In this document: piece by piece, positions 37,985 through 50,326 of the stretch
How positions within the stretch are numbered: the stretch's first letter is position 1
Layout: the number at the start of each line of letters is the position of its first letter
From: Isoetes taiwanensis
Taxonomy: Eukaryota; Streptophyta; Lycopodiopsida; Isoetales; Isoetaceae
Direction of reading: 5' to 3'
Assembly: GCA_021234155.1 (NCBI GenBank)
Contig: JAJEKV010000009.1
Span: 10,360,546-10,424,545, forward strand
Length of the DNA: 64,000 nucleotides
The notes under the pieces: model-generated
The model's database searches: none
What the model saw: the letters and a program-made list of their open reading frames with translations, nothing else
What the model was told of the DNA's origin: nothing
Made by a program: the position numbers and the translations under genes

Positions 37985-40900
37985 CTTTCCTTTGCCTAGG
38001 GTCTAATCTAGCCAAATCCATACTCCTAACTTGGTCACTTAACCGAAGCTAGAGAAATTCTGTCCTGGCACTACCCAGGCCCTAAACCAAATGAGTCCAA
38101 CAAGAATACTAAATAAGCTCAATACTTGTCTGAAGCTGTTCATTATTTTCACATAAACAAGTTTTTCCTTTCAACGTGCAGCATTATTGAAAGTATATCT
38201 TTCCATTAAGGCTACCTGGTAGAGGACTGATTTCTCAAGCCCCAAAACCATGTATTCTCAATGAAAAATAGTTGCAAAATATTCATAAACATAATTCAAC
38301 ACTTAACATTCAAGGCAACCTGGTAGAAGGCTGATTTCTCAAGCCCCAAAACCATGTAACCTTAATGCAAAGTTGTTGTAGCAAAATTTTAAGCGAAAAC
38401 ATAAAGTAATATCGAGTAAATTGCAAAAATGCACTATTATTGAATTGAAATTGAATAGTTTAGACAATAACATACAAAGTGCATAGTATACAGTTACATT
38501 TTTTGCGTCATTCCATAATCTTCCACGTTAACACCAACCCGGTTTGCAAAATAGAGACAATTGGAGGAGAGAGCCCGTACCTGCAGCCAATCATGCAAAC
38601 GTTAGCAGTAATCCCGGTAACGATGCAAGGGCCAAAAGGTACATTGGGTCTCTCAGTTTATCACTGATCACCAATTGTATCCTTTTGCCCTGAGTAAACG
38701 TTAACAAGAAAGAGAAATGGAATTAAAACTTGAGATTTTTCTTAAATCCCAAAAATTGCAATTCAAAATATAATAGTATAATCAAAATTACTGATAGCCT
38801 CCAAAAACGTAGACGGAGAGCTACATAGTTTGTTATCTAAATGACAATAGCAAGAGATATAAGCAACCAAACTTCTCAAGAATAGAAGCAAAAGAAGCTC
38901 CTTTTCTGAGTCTACATTTTGACTTAGGTGCATCTCTCTGAAATTTTAAGTCTAAGCATGTCAAAAATGAAGAATAAGTATTTGCTGCCATGAAATAACA
39001 GCACGCACAGAAACTGCCATAACTCTTAGCACAAGACTCTGTTTTTTTATTAATTATATGTTTCGGAAATGGCATGATATGCTCTATCCTCTCAAGGAAA
39101 AACAGTCAAGTTTTGAAGAGATTTGCTATGTCAGAAAACGATTTCTGAAATCCGACCTAATAAAATCTGCAGCTTTATTATGAAACTTTTGCTTCAAAGT
39201 TTCTTTCTAGGATTTTCTACTCCATAACCCGGAGATATACAAAGTAGAACATAACTAGTTCAAGAATAATTTAGCCTATCAATGAATTATCTCAGTTATG
39301 CATTTGCATTCTAAGAAACATTATTTCAGCATGTATTTACATTACGTCTTATTTGGGTAGTTTCCAAGTTCTCAAATTAGATCATTATTTTAAGAACTAC
39401 CATTGATCTTAAAATCAGATCTGTAAGATAGTTTCAATCTTGATAAAGAGTGCCAAAGGCGCTGGCTTTTGCTCCAAGCCCATAGCTTAGCACCGTTTGC
39501 ATTGAAAATCATATGTAAAGCTACATGATTTGTTAGTTAACTGACGATAGTAAGAGATATAAGCAACCAAACTTCTTGAGAATAGAAGCAAAAGAAGCCC
39601 ACCCACCCATTAAGTCTATATTTCATCTTAGGTGCATCTCCATCAAATTTTAAGTCTAAGCTTGTAAAAAATGGAAGATAAGTACTTGCTGCCATAAAAT
39701 GACAGCCCCTACAAAAACAGGCATAGCTCTTAGCACGAGCTCTGTTTTTTATTAATTATATGTTTCGAAAACGGCACACAATATGCTCTATCTTTTCATG
39801 AAAAAACAGTCAAGTTTTGACGAGATTAGCTATGTCAGAAAACGATTTCTGAAATCCGACCTAAATGTGATCTGCAGCTTTCTTATGAAGCTTTATTCTT
39901 CAAAGTTTCTTTCTGGGATTTCCTACTCCATAACTAGAGGATTTACGAAGTAGAATAGAATGTAAGACACACCTGATATTTGTTCTTTGTGTGGCTTTGT
40001 ATCGGTCGTGATAGAATCTTCCAGCTTCATCAAAGATGAGCAATGAGCATAAAATCCGAGATCCGAGCTTTGTTTGCCATATCCGGAATCTTAAGGGTTG
40101 GTAGCAACCAGCTGGGTTGGTAGCAACCAGGGGGTCGCTTACGCCCATGCCCTAAACCAATTTACATGATTGACATGAAAATTTAAAGGTCAAAATTATA
40201 CTTATTAATTTTGTATGGCATTAAGCCATTTTTCATGTTTTTGTCAATTTTGTTTAACAAAGCCTAAGCATATAGCCAAGGTCTCCAAATTATTTTTCTT
40301 GCCATACTCATTGCAGTATGCTAGGCAAGGGAGCATTCCGCCCTCGACAAGTCCGTCAATTACTATCATCAATTTTGTTGACCCTAGCCAAGATGTGCAT
40401 GTAATGGCCAATGTCTAGGTGACCATAAATATCCAAGGAAAGTCTGCCTTAAATAAAGTCTGGACGCTATGCAAAAAGCTCCAGATAAAACATAGCTCTA
40501 GTACTTTGAGCGTATGCAATAAAGGAGACTACACAGCTCTTAGTATTTTGAGCCAGTGTTGTGAGAGTACTTGACATCTCCTACAGCGGTATGAGCTTCA
40601 CAAGTGCCGTAACTAGCTCTTATGTTGCAACCGTCTCCAACCTGTTATATATATTTATATTTATATATATATATATATAGCAACCTACCTCCTACCGCAG
40701 GATGTAGGGTCCTAAAAGAAAATTTAGTATATTGCTAGGTAGCGTAGGGTACCTAGCATTCTGCTAGGACCCTACGTTACCTGTAAATAGTTACAATGTT
40801 AAGAGATAAAAGATAAATCTCATAGCAGATATTCATACCTTTATGGTCATGCTCAGGTTTCAAGAAGCCCAGTTTTTTAATGTTCATAAACCATAGAAAT

Positions 40901-41140
40901 CCGTCATCATTCTGTGGCTCGTACTTGTCATTTTTTAAAATGTCCCAATGCATAAGTAAATAGCAAACAGTAAGTAAGTAGCAAATAAGTAATAGCCAAT
41001 GTAATGGTAGAGCAGTGCTAATGGAAAACATAATGTTCAATAAATCACGAGAGGTGTACTGTGTTCAATTAATTCAGGTGGACTCAAAAGGATAGAGTTT
41101 CATATCCTTGAATATGATAACGATGTTTCAAAGATATATA
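37985..41140. repeat. tandem unit 1 of a 3.16-kb array
   Basis: The unit starts ctttcctttgcctagggtct and runs to the next identical start at 41141. It contains an internal older duplication: about 38830-39190 and about 39527-39890 are diverged copies about 697 bp apart. Short frames in it repeat with the unit and show no family resemblance. A minus-strand segment with a GTGTGT donor at about 39970 looks mildly exon-like but is unassigned. Confidence 0.95.
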
Positions 41141-44100
41141 CTTTCCTTTGCCTAGGGTCTAATCTAGCCAAATCCATACTCCTAACTTGGTCACTTAACC
41201 GAAGCTAGAGAAATTTCGTCCCGGCACTACCCGTGCCCTAAACCAAATGAGTCCAACAAGAATACTAAATAAGCTCAATACTTGTCTGAAGCTGTTCATT
41301 ATTTTCACATAAACAAGTTTTTCCTTTCAACGTGCAGCATTATTGAAAGTATATCTTTCCATTAAGGCTACCTGGTAGAGGACTGATTTCTCAAGCCCCA
41401 AAACCATGTATTCTCAATGAAAAGTAGTTGCAAAATATTCATAAACATAATTCAACACTTAACATTCAAGGCAACCTGGTAGAAGGCTGATTTCTCAAGC
41501 CCCAAAACCATGTAACCTTAATGCAAAGTTGTTGTAGCAAAATTTTAAGCGAAAACATAAAGTAATATCGAGTAAATTGCAAAAATGCACTATTATTGAA
41601 TTGAAATTGAATAGTTTAGACAATAACATACAAAGTGCATAGTATACAGTTACATTTTTTGCGTCATTCCATAACCTTCCACGTTAACACCAACCCGGTT
41701 TGCAAAATAGAGACAATTGGAGGAGAGAGCCCGTACCTGCAGCCAATCATGCAAACGTTAGCAGTAATCCCGGTAACGATGCAAGGGCCAAAAGGTACAT
41801 TGGGTCTCTCAGTTTATCACTGATCACCAATTGTATCCTTTTGCCCTGAGTAAACGTTAACAAGAAAGAGAAATGGAATTAAAACTTGAGATTTTTCTTA
41901 AATCCCAAAAATTGCAATTCAAAATATAATAGTATAATCAAAATTACTGATAGCCTCCAAAAACGTAGACGGAGAGCTACATAGTTTGTTATCTAAATGA
42001 CAATAGCAAGAGATATAAGCAACCAAACTTCTCAAGAATAGAAGCAAAAGAAGCTCCTTTTCTGAGTCTACATTTTGACTTAGGTGCATCTCTCTGAAAT
42101 TTTAAGTCTAAGCATGTCAAAAATGAAGAATAAGTATTTGCTGCCATGAAATAACAAAGACGCATTTAAACTGCCATAACTCTTAGCACAAGACTCTGTT
42201 TTTTTATTAATTATATGTTTCGGAAATGGCATGATATGCTCTATCCTCTCAAGGAAAAACAGTCAAGTTTTGAAGAGATTTGCTATGTCAGAAAACGATT
42301 TCTGAAATCCGACCTAATAAAATCTGCAGCTTTATTATGAAACTTTTGCTTCAAAGTTTCTTTCTAGGATTTTCTACTCCATAACCCGGAGATATACAAA
42401 GTAGAACATAACTAGTTCAAGAATAATTTAGCCTATCAATGAATTATCTCAGTTATGCATTTGCATTCTAAGAAACATTATTTCAAAGCATGTATTTACA
42501 TTACGTCTTATTTGGGTAGTTTCCAAGTTCTCAAATTAGATCATTATTTTAAGAACTACCATTGATCTTAAAATCAGATCTGTAAGATAGTTTCAATCTT
42601 GATAAAGAGTGCCAAAGGCGCTGGCTTTTGCTCCAAGCCCATAGCTTAGCACCGTTTGCATTGAAAATCATATGTAAAGCTACATGATTTGTTAGTTAAC
42701 CCAACGATAGTAAGAGATATAAGCAACCAAACTTCTTGAGAATAGAAGCAAAAAGAAGCCCCTTTCTTAAGTCTATATTTCATCTTAGGTGCATCTCCAT
42801 CAAATTTTAAGTCTAAGCTTGTAAAAAATGGAAGATAAGTACTTGCTGCCATAAAATGACAGCCCCTACAAAAACAGGCATAGCTCTTAGCACAGAGCTC
42901 TGTTTTTTTATTAATTATATGTTTCGGAAACGGCACAATACGCTCTATCTTTTCATGAAAAAACAGTCAAGTTTTGACGAGATTAGCTATGTCAGAAAAC
43001 GATTTCTGAAATCCGACCTAAATGTGATCTGCACTTTCTTATGAAGCTTTATTCTTCAAAGTTTCTTTTCGGGATTTCCTACTCCATAACTAGAGGATTT
43101 ACGGTAGAATAGAATGTAAGACACACCTGATATGTGTTCTTTGTGTGGCTTTGTATCGGTCGTGATAGAATCTTCCAGCTTCATCAAAGATGAGCAATGA
43201 GCATAAAATCCGGAGATCCGGAGCTTTGTTTGCCATATCCGAATCTTCCGGTTGGTAGCAACCAGCTGGGTTGGTAGCAACCAGGTGTCGTTTGGCCCAT
43301 GCCCTAAACCAATTTACATGATTGACATGAAAAATTTAAAGGTCAAAATTATACTTATTAATTTTGTATGGCATTAAGCCATTTTTCATGTTTTGTCAAT
43401 TTTGTTTAACAAAGCCTAAGCATATAGCCAAGGTCTCCAAATTATTTTTCTTGCCATACTCATTGCAAGATGCTAGGCAAGGGAGCATTCCCCTCGACAA
43501 GTCCGCTAATTACTATCATCAATTTTGTTGACCCTAGCCAAGATGTGCATGTAATGGCCAATGTCTAGGTGACCATAAATATCCAAGGAAAGTCTCGCTT
43601 TAAATAAAGTCCGGACGCTATGCAAAAGCTCCGGATAAAACATAGCTCTAGTACTTTGAGCGTTATGCAATAAAGGAGACTACACAAATCTTAGTATTTT
43701 GAGCCAGGTTGTGAGAGTACTTGACATCTCCTACAAATGGTAGATGAGCTTCACAAGTGCCGTAACTAGCTCTTATGTTGCAACCGCTCTCCAACCTTGT
43801 TATATATATTTATATTTATATATATATATATATAGCAACCTACCTCCCACCGCCAGGATGTAGGGTCCTAAAAGAAAATTTAGTATATTGCTAGGTAGGC
43901 GTGGGGTACCTAGCATTCTGCTAGGACCCTACGCTACACATGTAAATAGTTACAATGTTAAGAGATAAAAGATAAATCTCATAGCGATATTCATACCTTT
44001 ATGGTCATGCTCGTGGTTTCAAGAAGCCCGGTTTTTTAATGTTCATAAACCATAGAAATCCGTCATCATTCTCGTGGCTCGTACTTGTCATTTTTAAATG

Positions 44101-44301
44101 TCCCAATGCATAAGTAAATAGCAAACAAGTAAGTAAGTAGCAAATAAGTAATAGCCAATGTAATGGTAGAGCAAAGTGCTAATGGAAAACATAATGTTCA
44201 ATAAATCACGAGAGGTGTACTCTTGTGTTCAATTAATTGTGGACTCAAAAGGATAGAGTTTCATATCCTTGAATATGATAATGATGTTTCAAAGATATAT
44301 A
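41141..44301. repeat. tandem unit 2 of the 3.16-kb array
   Basis: This is a full-length copy. Its left third matches unit 1 almost perfectly. Its right part differs by many small indels and substitutions that cluster at CAG/CTG sites, where units 1 and 3 agree with each other. Confidence 0.95.
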
Positions 44302-45584
44302 CTTTCCTTTGCCTAGGGTCTAATCTAGCCAAATCCATACTCCTAACTTGGTCACTTAACCGCTAGAGAAATTCGTCCCGCACTACCTGGGCCCTAAACC
44401 AAATGAGTCCAACAAGAATACTAAATAAGCTCAATACTTGTCCTAAAGTCGTTCATTATTTTCACATAAACAAGTTTTTCCTTTCAACGTGCAGCATTAT
44501 TGAAAGTATATCTTTCCATTAAGGCTACCTGGTAGAGGACTGATTTCTCAAGCCCCAAAACCATGTATTCTCAATGAAAAATAGTTGCAAAATATTCATA
44601 AACATAATTCAACACTTAACATTCAAGGCAACCTGGTAGAAGGCTGATTTCTCAAGCCCCAAAACCATGTAACCTTAATGCAAAGTTGTTGTAGCAAAAT
44701 TTTAAGCGAAAACAGTCAAGTTTTGACGAGATTAGCTATGTCAGAAAACGATTTCTGAAATCCGACCTAAATGTGATCTGCAGCTTTCTTATGAAGCTTT
44801 ATTCTTCAAAGTTTCTTTCTGGGATTTCCTACTCCATAACTAGAGGATTTACGAAGTAGAATAGAATGTAAGACACACCTGATATGTGTTCTTTGTGTGG
44901 CTTTGTATCGGTCGTGATAGAATCTTCCAGCTTCATCAAAGATGAGCAATGAGCATAAAATCCGAGATCTGGAGCTTTGTTTGCCATATCCGAATCTTCT
45001 GGGTTGGTAGCAACCAGCTGGGTTGGTAGCAACCAAAGGTCGTTTACGCCCATGCCCTAAACCAATTTACATGATTGACATGAAAAATTTAAAGGTCAAA
45101 ATTATACTTATTAATTTTGTATGGCATTAAGCCATTTTTCATGTTTTTGTCAATTTTGTTTAACAAAGCCTAAGCATATAGCCAAGGTCTCCAAATTATT
45201 TTTCTTGCCATACTCATTGCAGTATGCTAGGCAAGGGAGCATTCCGCCCTCGACAAGTCCGTCAATTACTATCATCAATTTTGTTGACCCTAGCCAAGAT
45301 GTGCATGTAATGGCCAATGTCTAGGTGACCATAAATATCCAAGGAAAGTCTGCCTTAAATAAAGTCTGGACGCTATGCAAAAAGCTCCAGATAAAACATA
45401 GCTCTAGTACTTTGAGCGTATGCAATAAAGGAGACTACACAGCTCTTAGTATTTTGAGCCAGTGTTGTGAGAGTACTTGACATCTCCTACAGCGGTATGA
45501 GCTTCACAAGTGCCGTAACTAGCTCTTATGTTGCAACCGTCTCCAACCTGTTATATATATTTATATTTATATATATATATATCT
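44302..45584. repeat. tandem unit 3, with 1.4-kb internal deletion
   Basis: The first 413 bp match unit 1 up to agcgaaaaca, then jump to the text that in unit 1 begins at about 39805 (cagtcaagttttgacgag). About 1.4 kb is missing. The deletion edges share a short aaaaca microhomology. Confidence 0.93.
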
Positions 45585-45795
45585 TTGGTATAAATTTATA
45601 CCGCTTGGGTCCTCTTGCGGTATAAATTTATACCGCTCGAGTCCTTTTGCTGTATAAATTTATACCGCTCGAGTTCTTTTGTTGTATAAATCTATACCGC
45701 TCAAGTCTTCTTTAGATAAATTTATACCGTGCAAACTCTCTAGCATACTATGTCCACATATTACTATCTATTGAGGTATAAATTTATACCATCTT
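45585..45795. repeat. array of palindromic GTATAAATTTATAC units
   Basis: Six copies of ggtataaatttataccg or close variants are spaced about 33 bp apart (a gap separates the last), with similar pyrimidine-rich spacers (ctcgagtccttttg). Each core is a perfect palindrome. A lone related copy sits at about 31925. Confidence 0.9.
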
Positions 45796-47260
45796 GAAAT
45801 TTATTTGGAAGAAACTAAGGACTACAGAGAACAAATAAATTACAAAGTTTAAAAAAGTCCAGATTGGATACATACGTCGTCATCGCGGTATACAGAAGTC
45901 TATAGCAAGCTGGAGGAGCAAATAAGAGCAAGTGTATAAAGCAAAGCGCAAGCATCTTCAACTTCAACTCGCGTGTGAGGCATACTTTAAGGTGACAATA
46001 TTTGCTTCATTGAGGCAATATCAAAATGTGTTGCATTTTTTGCAATTTTGTTCATAATTTTGTAGTGAATTCATAAACTTTGAACTAAATACGTTTTTGG
46101 GCACTCTTAGCGCTTGTTGTTTTTTTTCAATGTCTATTTTGTTTTGTCCTTAAAAATATTACTATTTCTCAAACCAAACTAGGAGGCCAAAAAATGGTAC
46201 CAAACAATTTTGAATGGAAGCTGAGTTCAAATTCCCCTCCAAAAATGGTGCCTAAAATATTCAAATTGTCACACTTGTCACAAATATACCAAGAAAAGGG
46301 CATTTTTTAAGGGAATTTTAGGGAATCTTTCAAAGATTCCTTTTGAAGTACGTTTGCAGCAAATAAGTGCGTTTCATTTTAAACTTTGTTTGAGCTCTCC
46401 AACAAAGCCCCTTGTGCTGAGAATGGAGCTTCTCTTTGAGATTTATACACATCCTTCTAATGCTGCAGGTAAACCAGTTGTTAGTTTTCTTTGAAGAACT
46501 CAAAGTGAAGATTTCTCCTTCATTTCATAGTCCAAAAATGACAGGCAACAAGATTGACTACCAGTCTATCAATATCAGTAATAGATAGATGTATTTTTAT
46601 GCACAGATTTTACCCTTTAACTTAAATGCAGCATCAAGTTTGAGGCCGAAACTGTGGCAGAAGGCTTAAGCTCACATCCGTTCTCATCCATTCTTTACTT
46701 GTCTGGAACCATAACGGAACCATAATGCACCGCCAGATCCTATCCAACAGTCTCGGAATTTATGGGTGTATGTGAACATGAGGGGCTCAAGCTGTCGCTA
46801 GGAGTTTGGATTACTGCATTGCTTTTGGAGAATGCGTAGCAGGGGCTAAGCATCAAGCATCAACAATTGCTACTAATTACTAACTCCTAACCCTATTTCT
46901 CGAATCAGAATCAGAAGCAAAATGTCAAATAGAACCCTATATGTATTGAAAAAATCACAGAGTACAGCGAATACATTAACAAGTTTTATTCCTTCAAGAA
47001 ATGGAAGCCACACATGCTCCGACGGTCTGATAAGAAGACGATAACCTTGAATGCACAGCCGTAATGGCCTTAGAGCAGAGATGCCAGCTATTTCTTATTT
47101 GCCAAAGCAACAGATTGAATAGCCTGAAGAATCCAATTGCAAAAGCTTGGCTATGGCTGCTGGTTTTGCATGAGAGAAAAGAGCAATGCAACATCATAAA
47201 ATATATAATGACAATCGAAATATATACGACAATCAAGAGAACCGATCACCGCGGAGGAAT
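45796..47260. other. intergenic DNA, nothing recognised
   Basis: Only short frames without family resemblance are present. This is the downstream side of the minus-strand zinc-finger pseudogene. Confidence 0.3.
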
Positions 47261-47741
47261 TCACAAATCTAAATTTAACCTTCTACCAGTAAACAAAGCT
47301 GCCCGCAAGGAGAAATCCATCAAATTAAGAGAAGTTTTGGCAAAACGGTCGAAAAAGCACTCCACGATTTTTTTTGCTTGCTCTAAAGATCTTGTATGCC
47401 CGAACCGATGGAGGCATCCCTGATATTTGGAAGGAGCAAACACATAGTAGGTAGCAGAATAAAACATAACAGGGATATATAAGAACGAGCTATCAAACTG
47501 TTTGACCTATGTGCTTGCTTTGCCACTGCCAGTTCTCTTTTATGCGCATATTGATGCCCGCCAAAAGCTTGAAAGCTTTGAAACTTCTTTGGCAATACGG
47601 ACATGGAAAACCCCTTGGCTCTGTCGGTTGCAAAGCCTATTTTTGTTCAAGGGCCATAGCCGCTTCCACGACCTCGAGGAGATCCGCCTTTTTATTTGCA
47701 TCAAAAAAGGTGGAGGAATGCAAGATTGGAGCTTCGTCCAT
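47261..47741 (-). pseudogene. single-finger C2H2 (QALGGH-type) repressor with EAR motif, broken
   Basis: From ATG 47741 the minus strand encodes MDEAPILHSSTFF and LLEVVEAAMALEQK, a TAG stop (47639-47637), then FPCPYCQ. After a one-base shift it gives KFQSFQAFGGHQYAHKRE. The finger is C-x2-C-x7-QAFGGH-x3-H, the plant-specific EPF type. A second shift leads to a tail ending TGRRLNLDL and stop at 47261; LNLDL is an EAR (LxLxL) TOPLESS-recruiting repression motif at its usual C-terminal place. It is about 160 codons and intronless, typical for SUPERMAN/ZFP-like regulators. One stop and two frameshifts make it a pseudogene unless they are assembly errors. Confidence 0.75.
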
Positions 47742-47884
47742 AGCCACGCCTGCGAAGGAATGGGCTGGATGACCGACCACTTACAGGCACTAGCCAGTTT
47801 TTAGCAGTCACCAGTATATGCTAGGCATATGCCGGCATATACCTGGATATGCCCACATACCCACATAAACGAGGGTTTGCCTCC

Positions 47885-48305
47885 CTAGGGGCAACCCAAA
47901 AAAAGAAGGAAAAAATGGAAAAGGAAAAAAAGAAACGAAAAGAGGGAAAAGGAAAAAGGAAAAAAAAAAAGAAGGAAAGAAGAAAAAAGGTAAAACGGGT
48001 AAAAGCAAAAAGAAAGAAAGTGAAAAAAGGTAAAGAAAAAAAAAAGAACAAAAGCTAGAAAGGAAGAAAAGGGTAAGAAAGAAAAAGGAGAAGAAAAGAA
48101 AAAAGGAAAGAAGGTAAAAAAAAACGAAAAGAGTAGGGGAAAAACGAAAAAAAAAAGGAATGCAAAAAAAGGGAAGAAAGAGGTAGGGAAAACTACTCAA
48201 AGAAAAAGAAAAAGAAAAAGAAAAAGAAAAAGAAAAAGAAAAAGAAAAAGAAAAAGAAAAAGAAAAAGAAAAAGAAAAAGAAAAAGAAAAAGAAAAAGAA
48301 AAAGA
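47885..48305. repeat. purine-rich tract ending in an (AAAAAG)n microsatellite
   Basis: About 320 bp of A/G-rich text is followed by about 16 hexamers of aaaaag (about 48206-48304), then aactagcaaaaaggcacgcc. The same flank occurs at 55385. Lys/Glu and Phe/Leu frames here are artefacts. Confidence 0.92.
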
Positions 48306-49216
48306 ACTAGCAAAAAGGCACGCCAGGTGTTGTGGTCGAGCAAAATCAAGCTAAAAACTATCGCAAAGGTAAGCAAAACAAGGTACACAAGTTTTTTCTC
48401 ATCTAGCAATAGTTGCACATAACTCTTTGTGATTCTCGAGTGCATGTATGAATTTGGCATTACTGTCACTATTTATATAGACACTTAGTTGGCTTTTCAA
48501 GATAGTGGGCTGAATGTTTTCTTGGGAATATATGCTTCTTAGTTCTTAAAGCACAAAATAAAAGGGACACAATTATTGCACAAGTAGAGCTAACACTCTA
48601 ACGGCGAAGGAACTTGGAGCTCATTCTGCAGTTCATGGTCCATACTCGCAAAGGTCCATTACATATTAGAGAATGATTTTTAAAATGGAAATGCTTTTTC
48701 TTATTGACCAATATAGCTTGGCAAATAGAGGAAAAAAAAAATAGCTTGCAAAAACAAAGTAACTTATTGTAATTGTCCATAGTGATATAACCGGTTGGAA
48801 CCATCTAACACAAACCCAAGTTGCACTGGATAAGGATCAACTCCATAAACATCACATAAAAATGTGATGAAGCAAAATCCAAACTACTCTTTGCTGTGCA
48901 AGCAAAGATGGTGTAATCTGCCATGCAGATGATATCAACACTTCAATAAATAAACTACTTACAAACAATATCTAGTATTCAAGCATTCCAAGGGCGATTG
49001 TAATGCTGCACAAGCACTTAAATTAATAGCATTCAAAATCCGCATGAAGCACCTGCCAAAAACATGAGGAAGGAAAAATGCAATAATCTAGAAGGTAGTC
49101 TAGACCCGTTTCCAGTTTATTCTGTTGTGCTTCTCTTATTTAAACTATTATTTGGCAGCTTAACCTCCAGTGCTTATGGAAGGAGCTTGGGCAAATCATG
49201 GTTTCTAGACCGCTCC
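48306..49216. other. intergenic DNA, nothing recognised
   Basis: No domain or structured repeat seen. Confidence 0.3.
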
Positions 49217-49372
49217 TTAATGAGGATTAATGACGTGTAGAATGCCATCAAAACTAGGGCGCTTTTCTGGAACTTGATCCCAACATTCTATTATGAGGTC
49301 ACACAAAACAATGAGGTGTAAAATTTCGCAATTCAGACCTCCATTTGTGAGGTAATTCGAATGAGCCGGTCA
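49217..49372 (-). pseudogene. C-terminal end of a TKL-type protein kinase
   Basis: The minus strand encodes NYLTNGGLNCEILHLIVLCD and then LIIECWDQVPEKRPSFDGIL, ending HVINPH and stop at 49217. C-W-x-x-x-P-x-x-RPSF is kinase subdomain XI with its invariant Arg. Upstream the frame closes at TGA near 49375, close to the solo LTR. It could be the remains of the 3' end of the malectin-like gene that starts at 51528 on the same strand, but nothing in between supports that. Confidence 0.65.
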
Positions 49373-49474
49373 AATCCAGGGCATTTTGCATAATGTGCAT
49401 TTTGAAGGTACCTCCACTGATCTTAATGAGGAAAGCGGCTATTTGTGCTTACAATGATTTAGGAACTACAAACC

Positions 49475-50031
49475 TGTTGACCGGAATTTTGGCACCTGGT
49501 CAACATAAGAAAGGAGGGGGTGTGAAGGACCTAAGGGCTTAGATTTATAAGGGCCTTTGGGATGTTTATTATTTTAAATGGCTAAGATAAAGAGGTGAAA
49601 ATAGAGGGCTAAGATAAAGAGGTGAAAATAGAAGGCTAAGATGAAGGGGCATAAATCAAAGGTTATGATGAAGAGGCAAAATGGAAGGTTATGATGAAGA
49701 GGTTGGAATGGAGGGTGAAGATTATGAGGTGCAAGGTATTTAAGATTTTTGAGGGACACGAGTTCCTCCTCTCTCCCTGATCCAAGATTCTTGAGAGGGT
49801 TCAGAGACCTCTCTTGATCATGGATTCAGAGGCCCTCCATGTTTCAGAGGCATGGAGGGCAATTTGCATTGTATTTCCTTCTCTTCTCTTATTCTTATAG
49901 ATTGAAGATTATTTTGGGCCCAAGATTTTTCTTTGAATCTCTCTCATTCTTTATCTTGCAGCATCAAATTTGACCTTGATTCTTGCCTCTTGAGGCCACT
50001 TGTTGGGGATTGTGGGGAAAATCCGTCAACA
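49475..50031. mobile_element. solo LTR, 557 bp, with 5-bp target duplication AAACC
   Basis: The element starts TGTTGACCGGAATTTT and ends AAAATCCGTCAACA, giving TG..CA ends within a longer imperfect inverted repeat. Bases 49470-49474 and 50032-50036 are both aaacc. Inside are about six copies of a 27-bp repeat (49580-49735) and a TATA-like gtatttaaga at about 49735. No internal retroelement sequence flanks it, so it is a solo LTR left by recombination. Confidence 0.88.
49580..49735. repeat. 27-bp minisatellite inside the solo LTR
   Basis: About six units of ggctaagataaagaggtgaa type, degenerating rightwards, lie directly upstream of the TATA-like sequence, where LTR enhancers usually sit. Confidence 0.8.
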
Positions 50032-50127
50032 AAACCCCTATTGGTGATGCAGCCTAATATCCTTGAAAACAGATTATCATCTTTTATCACTCCGATTAAA
50101 AAGCTCCACAGCTTTAATACTTTGCAA

Positions 50128-50326
50128 CTTCAGCAAGTCATACATCCAAATGTACAGCCCACCATAACCAATAATTCCAGCAGAAGACATGTTGAACCTG
50201 CAATACAAACGAACAACACCTTCAGTTGCCAAGGTTTTCTTGTGCACATCGAAAAACCATTGATATAGTGTTCTCATTTTTATCAGATTTAGCATCATTT
50301 GCAAGCCTTGTTCTAGCGTATTCAAG
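50128..50326 (-). pseudogene. fragment of mitochondrial ADP/ATP carrier gene (AAC/ANT)
   Basis: The minus strand encodes EYARTRLANDAKSDKNE, then after a shift FFDVHKKTLATEGVVRLYCR, FNMSSAGIIGYGGLYIWMYD and LLK. This matches the ADP/ATP carrier matrix loop and following helix (YARTRLANDAK; DVYRKTL-TDG--GLYRGFN; GIIVYRGLYFGMYDSLK). Key residues have changed (GLYRGF to RLYCRF, VYRG to GYGG). Only about 65 of some 300 residues remain, without introns. It is a dead fragment, possibly of a processed copy. Confidence 0.82.

Noticed and set aside
38479-38667. Small ORF repeated in tandem units 1 and 2
   Set aside because: Its identity between units reflects the recent duplication, not selection, and it has no family resemblance.
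45585-45795. CRISPR-like repeat/spacer array
   Set aside because: Spacers are similar to each other, repeats are perfect AT palindromes, no cas genes are present, and the DNA is plant nuclear.
47808-48469. Phe/Leu-rich frames resembling membrane proteins
   Set aside because: They come from the A/G-rich tract and the (AAAAAG)n microsatellite.
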